Made by a program: the position numbers and the translations under genes. A stretch of 64,000 bases of DNA from Selaginella tamariscina (Eukaryota; Streptophyta; Lycopodiopsida; Selaginellales; Selaginellaceae), in the NCBI GenBank assembly GCA_003024785.1, contig PUQB01000092.1, forward strand, positions 1 through 64,000, given 5' to 3'. Below the pieces are notes generated by a model, which saw only the letters and a list, made by a program, of their open reading frames with translations, made no database searches and was not told the DNA's origin. Positions 24,560 to 34,190 of this stretch are shown one piece after another; within the stretch, counting starts at the first letter, position 1; the number at the start of each line of letters is the position of its first letter.

Positions 24560-24800
24560 TACAAAATTAATACATTGATAAATTCATATACACCCTTCTT
24601 TGTCTCAGAGAGAAGTGGAATGGGATTAACTGTCCAAACTCACATTTGTGCTAAGTGAAAAAAAACTGATAACATTTGGTTTTAGAACCACCACAAATGT
24701 GAGCTTTAGACAGTTTCATATGGTTTACTGGCTTTTACTCAAAATATTATGATAGATGATAAAAGTAAATAAAATGAGATAAGCAACTTATATATAACTA
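24560..24800 (-). repeat. Inverted single copy of the 193-bp repeat family
   Basis: It contains ACCACAAATGTGAGCTTTAG, then ACTCAAAATATTATGA, the reverse complement of the units at 18.6-19.2 kb. It directly precedes the palindromic minisatellite. Confidence 0.75.
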
Positions 24801-24819
24801 ATATACATATATTTTCACA

Positions 24820-25560
24820 TGGAAGGGGGGCGGGATTAATCTTGCCACCCCTTCTATGTCTCCTGAAAGGTGGGCGGGATTAATCTTGCCACCCTTCTCA
24901 ATCCCCTGAAATGGGTGTGTAGGATTAATCTCACTACCCTTCTTGGTCTCAAAGAGAACTGAGCGGGATTTATTTGGCCCACCCCTTCAGTGATCAAGAA
25001 GGGTGACGGGATTAATCTCGCCCACCATGGAAAAGATGGTGGAATTAATCTCACCACCCTTCTCAGTCCCCTGAACTGGTGTGTAGTAACCCTTCTCCGT
25101 CTCAGATAAAAGTGGTCGGGATTGATTTGGCTCACCAATTCAGGAGACAGAGAAGGGTGGGGATTAATCCCGCCACCTCTTCCATGCTTGGTGAGCAGGA
25201 TTAATCCCGCCATGACACTCTCATATGGATAATGGCGGTTGGCAGGATTAATCCCCCCCACACTCATTGAGACATAAAAGGTGGCGGGATTAATCCTGCC
25301 ACCCCTTTCATGGTCTATGAACGAAATTAATCCTCCACCACTTTCACGCCTCCTCGGACGATTGGTGGGATTAATCCCGTACCAGGCATGGAAGGGTCAG
25401 CAAAATTAATCCCGCCACCAGGCATGGAAGGGTCAGCAAAATTAATCCCGCCAGCCTACATGCAAGCCATGGGTGGGCGGTGGGATTAATCCCGCCGCCC
25501 ATGAGGTTAACTAAAGAGCTTGCGTGAAGGATGGCGGGATTAATCCCACTGCCCTTTCAT
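24820..25560. repeat. Palindromic minisatellite array 1 (about 44-bp period)
   Basis: About 15 occurrences of a GGATTAATC-centred near-palindrome (best form GGCGGGATTAATCCCGCC) are mostly 40-46 bp apart, separated by phrases such as CCCTTCTC..CTC and CATGGAAGGG. Reading frames through it give repeated Arg-Leu-Ile-Pro-Pro peptides, which are artefacts of the repeat. Palindrome halves have diverged in some units but the TTAAT core is kept. Confidence 0.9.
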
Positions 25561-25705
25561 AAATCCCCACACACACAAATAAATATATGCATAATATGTA
25601 TATACAGAAATGTGCGAGAGATGAACAAACACATATATATGTATATGTATATACAGGAGTGTGCGTGTGTGTGTTAGAGATAGATAAATTAATAAATTTA
25701 TACAG

Positions 25706-25708
<3 letters not shown>

Positions 25709-25769
<61 letters not shown>

Positions 25770-25773
25770 GTAC

Positions 25774-25809
<36 letters not shown>

Positions 25810-25871
25810 GAGTGTGCCTGTGTGTGCGAGAGATAGATAAATAAAAAAAATTAATACACACACACACACAC

Positions 25872-25908
<37 letters not shown>

Positions 25909-25910
25909 GT
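25709..25910. repeat. Compound (CA)n(TA)n(TG)n microsatellite
   Basis: (CA) runs to 25752, TA to about 25769, then TG from about 25777 to 25807. A second CA/TA block follows at 25856-25909. The CA and TG arms are complementary and could pair. It separates the minisatellite array from copy C of the ParB-like element. Confidence 0.95.
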
Positions 25911-26039
25911 AAATACATATATATGTATATGTGTATGTATATATAGGAGTGTTTGTGTGTGCGATAATAAATAAATTTTATTATTAAGTTACACACACAT
26001 ATAAATGTATATGTAAATACAGATAAATAAATATACACT

Positions 26040-28380
26040 TCAAGATTCTTCTTTCTGAGGCACGTCTCCAATTAATTCACTAGCTCATCCATGGTATTAA
26101 TATAAGAATATGGGTCGAAAGTGATTGGATGAATACAAGCAATGTTTTGGTTGAGCATAGCCTTTTGAGAAGAGTTGTTAACCACTAAGATATATGCGTT
26201 CTTCATTATTCTTAATTGATTGATCTCCCAATGAAGCCCAATTAATCTTTCATTCTTGAAGAAGTATGGCTTGCTTTTCTTTTTTATATCGTAAAATTCA
26301 AGAAGTTTATAATATATTTGCTGATCAAAAGTTCAATATTTACGAATCACCTCTTTTGCAATACTACAATGTTTGTTAAACAAATTCAGCAATAATGTCA
26401 AGTTGTGAAACTGCATGTATAACTAAATCTCCACAAGTGCATCCATCTCCTTAAATGCACCCATCTCTTTAAGCTTTTGAAAGAGACGGTCTAACCTCGA
26501 ACAAAAAATGATATCATGTCGAAATTTACCATGACAACCAATGAAAATTCTCTATTTGATTTCTCTTTTCTTGTCTTTAGGCCTTTATTGATGAAGCAGA
26601 ACGCCATTGACATTCAGTAACACAATATGGCCATAAGTAACAAGGGGCAACGTTGCCTCTTAAATGGTTTGTAACTCACTTGTTTGGTCCTTTTCACATT
26701 CATCTTTTGACACTATATTGTTGTTGATCTCTTTATCATTTACTTGTACATCATCCTTACAAGATTTAGATATTGTAGGAATTCGTTTAGGAACTAAAGG
26801 CAATAAAAATGGTGATACAGAACTGAAAGAGTTAAAGATGGTAGTTTAATAACTTACAAAGGATGTGGACAATGTGAGAAAGAAGAACACATGGTTGAAG
26901 CCTCTGAACGGAACAATAGTGGAGAAGATTGATGTGTTAGTTGATTTGATTCCTGATGATGCTAATTTCTTTTCATTGTTGTTCCATTTAGAAGCTTCAA
27001 CCATGTGTTCTTCTTTCTTGCATTGTTGACATCCTTCGCAAGTTGAACAGACTTACTAGCCTTGAGTGTCTTACTAGGTTTCTTTGTAGACTTCTCTAAA
27101 GGGCTCCTCTTCACCTATCTACTTCTTCTTTAGTGTTCATTTTGTAAAAGATTCCATGATTCCCACCAAGACCTTTAAGAAATTAGCATCATCATGAAGG
27201 ATGTTTCTTTTCTACCCACTTGTTCAAAATCAACTGCTGCAATTTTTTCGGCTCTTTGCACATAAATTAATTAGAAGATTATTATTCAGGTGGGATAAAT
27301 TCCGCCAAGAAATTTTCTTCTCCGATATTATAATGTAGTACTTTATTGGTTTTTTACATTCCATCTGGATCTTCGCGATTTGTTTTAGTGTTGTCATGAG
27401 CTCAGCTACACGTTCCTGGTTGAGTGGCCTATAGTTGAAGTGGTTATTGTTGCAATACTTAACCCTACACTCGTAAATCCTGTCATCCAATATCATTTTT
27501 TTATGGCTTATTGTAGCATGGGATGGCAATGGTGTAGCTGACAGAACAACATAAAACTTTCTTTTATGGTCATAATTAAGATATGTGATTCCCGACTACA
27601 GTTGTTCTAATGTTTTTGACACATTTCTTCTTCCGATTGGTTTACACATTGAACAAACATATCATTACAATAACGTTCAATTTGCTTGGGAATCTTCAGA
27701 GGCTGCCTTTGAAGATTCCCAAACAAATTGAACGTTATTAGTAAAGAACTTAGGACCGAGCTACCCTCTTAATCTCCCTAATAATACTGTTGTGTTCTTC
27801 TTCAATAAGAGTTAAGACGATTGCTTCATTCGTGAATCTTTTGCAATGTGAAGAAATATCTATTATGAATACATCTACTCGATGGGTATTCAGATCCTTA
27901 AAGAAGACATTTAGCCGAATCCTCTTCATATATGGGTTTTCGTTTAATTGAAGAAAAATTCCACGATTAACATCATTAGTGAAAACGTGAACGTCGTAAC
28001 TAACAAGCCGACAACCACCCAAGGTTCAAGTCCTCTAGATCTGAGAATGTTATATTAGATGAAACAAGATATATATTTTGAGCATCATTCAATCTTGGTT
28101 CGTAGCCTACCCTCGAGTGCTTGACTATTAAATCTACTTTTCTTTATTTTGTTTGTCTATGTGATGTGACAGAGATTAATTTGACATCAATTATGGTTGA
28201 TCCAATGCACTTCCTATTTATTGTGAAATATGGCCAAGTCAATTCCAGAATCCCCTACCCATCTCATCTCCTCCTATTGTCTTTAATGTCACCTCAATGC
28301 CACAGGAATATAAAAATCATAAGTTCTCATAAACACTACAGGGTCTATAAATATTTTTCTCTGAAGTGGTCAAACTAATT
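26040..28380 (-). mobile_element. ParB-like element copy C, rearranged
   Basis: It contains the C-terminal core (26040-26340, with the peptide block around SPQKAMLNQN), the segment shared with 5130-5304, a foldback (26851-27043), the ParB-like piece (27529-27400: RIYECRVKYC, FNYRPLNQE, RVAEL, then KYYII), a 30-bp-arm hairpin (27669-27739) and the block DVHVFTNDVNRGIFLQLNE to IREIKR (28022-27750). Segments that are far apart in copy B are adjacent here, so the copy is shortened and scrambled. It ends at the compound microsatellite on the left and at palindromic repeats on the right. Confidence 0.6.
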
Positions 28381-29865
28381 ACATGGCGAGATTAATCCTG
28401 CCAGGCCTAATTAGAAGAGTAATCATCTTGGTGGGATTAATCTCGCTAGGCCCGAAAAGTGGAGGAATTATAATATACAAATAAACATGTACATATAAGT
28501 AAAGGTGTGTGTGTGAGAGAGAGATAAAAAAAAAACTTATATATTGGTACATTCACATACACCCTTCATCGTCTCAAAGAGAAGTGGGTGGAATTAAGTG
28601 TCCAATTTATGATAGTGCAAAAAACACACATCATTCAGTTCTAGCACTACCACAAATGTGAGTTTTGGATAGTTTTAGGGTTTATTGGTTTTCACTCAAA
28701 ATATTATAATAAAATTATAGAAGTAATAAGAGGAGATAAAGAACTTATATATACTAATACACAGGTACATTCACATACAGAGTGGCAGGATTAATCTTGC
28801 CCACCATTTCTAAAAGGCAGGGAAGGGGCAGGATAAATCCTCCTTGAATTTATGTGTGTGAGAAAGATTGTAATATACAAATACATACATATATATAAAT
28901 ACATGTGTGTGTGAGAGAGAGATAAATGAATTAGAATATACAAATATACATGTACATATAAATACAGGTGTGTGGTGAAAGAGAAATAAAGAACTTATAT
29001 ATACTTATACACATGTACATTCACATACAGGGTGGCGGGATTAATCCCGCCACCCTTTTCCATCTCGGAAAGAAGTTGGCAGGATTAATCTTGCCCACCA
29101 TTCTAGGAGGCAAGGAAGGGGTGGCGGGATTAATCTCGCCACCACAACCATGCCTCCTAGAATGTGTGTGTGTGAAAGAGAGAGATCAAAAAATTATATG
29201 TATAGATACACATGCACATATAAATACATGTGTGAGTGAGAAAGAGATAAAGAACTTATATATATTAATATATAGGTACATTCACATATAGTGTGGCGAG
29301 ATTAATCTCGCCACCCTTCTCCATCTCAGAGAGTAGGGGTGGTAGGATTAATCCAACCACCCTTCTAAAAGGCAGGGAAGGGGTGGCGAGACTAATCCGG
29401 CCACCCTTCTAGGAGGCAGGGAAGGGGGTGGTGGGATTAATTCGGCCACCCTTCTTTGTCTTAAAGAGTGGTGGGCGGGATTAATCTCGCTACCACTTCC
29501 TTGCCTCAAGCATTGTGTGTGTGTGACAAAAAGAGAAATATAAAGAATTTATAAAATACAAATAAACATGTATATATACATACAACTGTGTGTGTGAGAG
29601 AGATAGAGAGATAAAGAAATTACATATATACAAATACACACATACATATACATTCAAGAGTGTGTCTTTGAGAGAGAGATAAAGTAATTATATATATACA
29701 AATACAGGTACATACACATATAGTTTGTGTGTGTGTGTAAAAAATAAATAAATACCCCACCCCTTCTAGGAGGTAGGGAAGGGGTGGCGAGATTAATCTG
29801 GCCACCCTTCTAGGAGGCAAAGAAGGGGTGGCGGGATTAATCTTGCCACCCCTTCCCTGCCTCAA
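28381..29865. repeat. Palindromic minisatellite array 2 with microsatellites
   Basis: About 14 palindromic units occur in clusters at about 28390-28440, 28785-28830, 29030-29140, 29295-29490 and 29785-29850, again 44-45 bp apart within clusters. One is a perfect 28-bp palindrome at 29029-29056 (half AGGGTGGCGGGATT). Clusters alternate with blocks of TGTGTGTGAGAGAGAGATAA plus TA/CA-rich sequence. A relative of the 193-bp repeat lies at about 28555-28750. Confidence 0.85.
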
Positions 29866-29869
29866 GCAT

Positions 29870-30360
29870 GTGTGCCACTATGCGTAGTGTTGTTGCCCTC
29901 TTGTTCGTATAGTGTTGAGCTGGGAGCGAAGCAAGAGGAGAGTAATTGAGAGAGATGGGAGACAAAAGGAATCTAAAGATATACATATATTATCCGAATA
30001 CAATGTGGCCCCAGAGATGGTGGAGCAAGATATAAAGGAGAAGATTGACTAGAAGAACCCTGACCCACTACCAACCTTCCTACTTATATAGTGGGTCAGC
30101 CAATACTAGACCGTAGTTCCATGTGATACTCTCTCACTAGTCTACTTCCATGTGACAAAGTCTTGCATGTAGCATTTATGTGCTTCCCTCACACATGTTG
30201 TCTTGAGTACCTTGGTAGTTGATCCAGACGATCAGATTTATGCTTAGGTTAAGCGTCAATTGACAGCTGTTGTTGTTGATCAGTACATGCTATACCTTCC
30301 TTGCTTGACCACTATGTCCCATCGCTCATTTGTGCCACAACCCACTGACAACCAATAGCA
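29870..30360. other. Retroelement flank, partly inverted-repeated at 34.07-34.19 kb
   Basis: The segment 30150-30260 matches the reverse complement of about 34070-34185 (phrases ACCTTGGTAGTTGAT, GACGATCAGAT and CACATGT). These are probably LTR ends of related elements in opposite orientation. No gene. Confidence 0.4.
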
Positions 30361-30369
30361 AATGTAACA

Positions 30370-30735
30370 AGTAGAGTGAAAAGAAGAAACAAAGAAGCGC
30401 AAGAACAATGGCGTCTACAATACATGCAAGAAGCATGGGCATTATGCTCGAGATTGTCCTATGAAGAAGCTAAGCGAGCAAAGAAATTTGGAAGGCCAAG
30501 CAAGTGGCTAATTTTGCTCGAGCAGATCAAGATGTTTCAAGTTGTGACAATTTGTTCATGACTTCTAGCATTAATCTTCAAGCTCTTGCAATTAGCAAGC
30601 AGCGAGCTCGAATTTCTTGATAGGCATGAAATGGTTTGGCTTAATAGTGGAGCCAACCATCATATGACAAAGAAATGTTCTGCCAATTGGATCATCCTCT
30701 AGAAGGCAAGTGGATCTTTCTTGGCAACGATTACT
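30370..30735 (+). pseudogene. Ty1/copia Gag-protease relic
   Basis: One frame gives CKKHGHYARDCPMKK, the distal part of a CCHC knuckle with the first cysteine pair damaged. After ANFARADQDVSSCDNLF and a stop it gives MVWLNSGANHHMTKK, matching the copia protease start around the D-S-G-A site with Asn in place of Asp. Several stops interrupt it. It ends where an inverted copy of the 29.5-29.64 kb microsatellite block begins (30735-30870). Confidence 0.7.
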
Positions 30736-31280
30736 CAATGTATATGTATTTGTGTATTTGTATATATGTAATTTCTTTCTTTCTCTCTCACACACAACTG
30801 TATGTATATATATATTTTTTGTATTTTATAAGTTCTTTATATTTCTCTTTTTGTCACACAAACTCCTACCCACCTGTACACGGGCCCTCGCAGCATCCGA
30901 GTAGAGGCCATCACAACACCTTTTAGTGCTCCCAAGGTAAAGGCCGGCTCACTAGTGCGGACCTCTGGGACTGGATGCTAGTAACAATGTCTTGGCGACA
31001 ACCAAGGCTTTGTAAGTCACCCCACATTTGACCTGTGGAGTCCCCAATGACCATTTGTGGGACAATGGAGGGATATTAATTACACACAGATGGAGTTCAC
31101 CGTACCAAGAGGAGTTGTGGCCCAAAGGAGAGACTAGAGAGTCGGGATTAATTTGTTTAAACAAATAGAGATCAGCGAGTACCAGCTGGCTAAGAGGATG
31201 CATCGAGAGAGGTCTGCATCAATGGAGGGCAGAGAGGGCACCTCAATTGCCATAGTTGGCCCCTGCCTCGCCTATCCATG
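30736..31280. other. Repeat junction and undefined retroelement sequence
   Basis: 30736-30870 is an inverted copy of the TG/TA-rich block near 29518-29640. 30870-31280 is more GC-rich and precedes the integrase relic. It probably belongs to the same gypsy element, but I find no recognisable motif. Confidence 0.4.
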
Positions 31281-31289
31281 AAGTACCAC

Positions 31290-31990
31290 CCTCAACAAGA
31301 ATGGTGGCGTTTGAGAAGTGGAGCCTAGACTTTGTGAGTCCAATCAACCCAAGGACCCAGGCGACACACTTCATGTACGTTATGGTGGAAATAGACTATG
31401 CACAAAGTGGGTAGAGGCAAAGGCACTCAGGGAAGCAATGGCAGGGAAGACAACGAGGTTTATTTATCAAACATCTTGATAAGGTTCAGTTGCTCACTTA
31501 GAGCTAGTATCAGACCAAGGGAGCCACTTCATCAATGAGACTATCCGAGAATTAGTCTGCACGTTTGTCATTAAGCATTGCATGTCAACAACCTACTACC
31601 CATAGGGGAACAGACAAGCCAAATCCACAAACAAGATATTGGTCCCCATCTTGAGGAAGCTCTACCACAGTGAACCTAGGCGATGAGAGGAGATGCTACC
31701 ATCCGTGTTACAAGCATAACGGATAACATTCAAAACCACAACGGGAGCAACACCCTTCTATTTGGCCTATGGCATGGAGGCCATCATGCCATGGGAATTT
31801 ACCATACCTAGCTTACAAACAAGCCTAGACCATAGGATCACGGATGAACCAGTGGTTACAGAGAGAAGATTGGAGCAACTAGAATAGCTGAACGAGGATT
31901 GATTCCTTGTGCAGCTAATGAGAGAGAACTGCCAATAGTAAACCAAACGAGCAAAAAACATGAAAAAGAAACTTTGGGAGTATGAGGACA
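31290..31990 (+). pseudogene. Ty3/gypsy integrase relic
   Basis: FEKWSLDFVSPINPRTQATH is followed by YVMVEIDYA, KWVEAKAL, LVSDQGSHFINETIRELV, and later GATPFYLAYGMEAIMPWEF. These are the core integrase D...D...E region and the conserved gypsy C-terminal block. Multiple stops (TAG/TGA) and small indels interrupt the frame, so it is dead. Integrase joins element cDNA to host DNA. Reverse transcriptase is not recognisable upstream, so the element is also truncated at its 5' side. Confidence 0.85.
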
Positions 31991-32039
31991 GTCTGACTAC
32001 TCCCCAACATCAGAATGATTAAATGGACCAAGCATAACA

Positions 32040-33940
32040 AGTCAATACCCATCCAACATATCCATGTACCATACGAGGGCCAGGAGTGGATCATAGAGCT
32101 TGTGGCACCTAAGTTATCCAAATTTAAGGAATTCATCGACCGACCTGACATTCGACAAGTTCGGAAATAGATGCGGCTTCTCGGGCTCTACGATGTCCCA
32201 TAGGCAGAAGTGGAGAGGCCAAAATTTGTTGAGCAAGCTTGCCAATTCATCCAAACGACACAGCTAGAGACTAAGAAGACCAAGCAAGTAGACATTTAGT
32301 TCCGGTTGGGCGGCTCGGCATACTTCTACATCAACCTAAATTAGCTGGTAGCCATGTTCGGACTACCAAAGAACAGCATACCCCTGGAAGAGCTACTGGA
32401 CCCCGAATGGTTCCACACCAACTGAGATGAGATAGCATTGTTCAGGCTCACCATACAGGAAGGGGTGGATGTGGATGAGTTCCTGGAGCTCACGGCCTTC
32501 ATGTTCACCAAAAGAATGGAGAGGCGTGTCGCCACTCGACTGGTGAACTCCCTATGCAGTGCCTGAGAAGGAGTCTTCGTGGACTGGGTAGATTACCTCA
32601 GGCATTACATGATCTTGGCCCTGACCCGAGGCATCAACAGGATCTGAAAAGGGGTCAGGACGAAGGCTCACCACGGCTGGCCACCTCAACATAATGCTCT
32701 CTTAGATCATCAACCGAGTCCCAACTCCCCTGCTAATGCAACTCCGATCGGACACCACCAGGGAGTCAGAGTGAAGAGAGCAAGTAGGCACCAGCCGAGC
32801 CGATAAAGGGAAGCAGCTGGCCACATTGGAGTCATCTGAAAATGGGCAAGAGAAGACTCCCCACCAGAATAGGCCCAAGGAAGGAGATTGTGGGGAAAGG
32901 AATGGAGGCTCCTAGCCAAGGGGTCGATACTGGCAGTTCCTCTACTGGAAGCCCTCGAATACCACGACACCCAGCACAAGGACTGTAGGTTGGGGGAGCA
33001 CCCAACTAGCCCATCACAAGTAGCCAACCCATGCGGCAAAGAGGTGGACACAGGTAATATGTTGGACGAGACTTACCGGCACTACTATGCCAATGGGCAA
33101 TGGGCCACCCCGCTCATCTCAAACTAGCCAATGCCTTCAATTTGATTAGGAAGGTAGTGGCAATGTACAATGACCTAGGCCTCCCCAAAGTATCCACGAC
33201 AAACAATGCTATAGTAAAAATGCTCACGGACCACTTCCAGACTACTCAAAAGGAAGCCAAGGGGTATGTTAGAACAACTTCTCAGGGAGTCAATTATGGG
33301 AGACTACAGAGGCCAAGAGGAAGCAAGCAGAAGAGGAGTGCCAATAGTTAGCCCATAGCTTGGACCAACTATAGGGCAAGTACGATGGCCTCCAACAGCT
33401 CCATGAAACTTGAACGTGATCATGAGTGGGCCATAGTGGAGAGGGAACAGCAAGCCTTTGAGCATGGCACCAAGCTCAAGCGATGGGAGGTGGAGCTCAT
33501 GAAGGCCCAACAAGTTGCAGTGGCCAAGGAAGAACTGCATTGGCACACCAGACAGATCACAGAAGTCAAAGCCACTCTCGCGTCCTCCCAGCAAAGCCCA
33601 CGCGAGAGGCATAATGGGCAATAGTCCCACTCTAGTCGAGCAAGGAATGCAGACATGTCAAGGCCCTGCAAGACCCACCATGGACCACCATGGAATTAAA
33701 GGTACACACCCAACTACAGGCTCAACTCCTCGCAGTTAGGGAACATGAGTTACAACACTCGCAAGAGCGGACATGGAAGTTGGAGGTCCAGCTTAAGCAA
33801 ATCCATGAGCAGTAGGTAGGGTTTGAGGCAAGGCTATAGAGGGTGACCACGCTATGGGATGCGACCATCACAACCCTCAAGCTGAAACTAGAGAGCGAGA
33901 TCACCATATACCACCAGCACTATGGGGTTGATGGTTAAGG
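32040..33940 (+). pseudogene. Extra open frame downstream of gypsy integrase
   Basis: One mostly continuous plus-strand reading, interrupted by in-frame TAG/TGA codons, includes HVPYEGQEWIIELVAPKLSK, AMFGLPKNSIPLEELLDPEW and DEFLELTAFMFTKRMERRVA. Later frames at 33100-33351 and 33385-33624 are Gln/Glu/Lys-rich and helical, with the feel of a coiled coil. GC content is higher than in the surroundings. Some plant gypsy lineages carry an additional ORF after pol, and this position fits, but I do not recognise the protein. Confidence 0.45.
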
Positions 33941-34064
33941 GCATGGCCCAAGGACGTGCCAATGAATAAGTCTGGGCATGGTTGACAAAAGTTGACCACC
34001 ATCAAACCGCTAGCCAGTGCGAACAAGCGATGGGATAGAGCGGTCAAGTGGGGAAGGTACAATG

Positions 34065-34190
34065 ACAATTGTTAGGCGGCGCTTAACCCAGGGATAGATC
34101 TGATCGTCCATATCAACTACCAAGGTACTTGTGACATCACATGTGAGAGAGCCACATAAATGCTATAGGGGAGTGTTAGAATTCATGTTG
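34065..34190. repeat. LTR-like end, inverted relative of 30150-30260
   Basis: The phrases GGCGCTTAACCCAGGGAT, then ATCAACTACCAAGGTACTTG and CACATAAATGCTAT, match 30150-30260 in reverse orientation. It follows the extra retroelement frame, as a 3' LTR edge would. Confidence 0.5.

Noticed and set aside
24854..25267. 137-codon minus-strand frame rich in Arg-Leu-Ile-Pro-Pro
   Set aside because: It is a translation of the 44-bp palindromic minisatellite. The peptide periodicity follows the DNA repeat, with no independent evidence of coding.
25511..26071. 186-codon minus-strand frame rich in Cys-Val, His-Thr and Tyr-Ile
   Set aside because: It is produced by CA/TG/TA microsatellites; low-complexity artefact.
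24820..29865. CRISPR-like array (regular palindromic repeats with spacers)
   Set aside because: Spacers are themselves repeated and variable in length, the DNA is plant nuclear, and no cas genes are present. It is a minisatellite.
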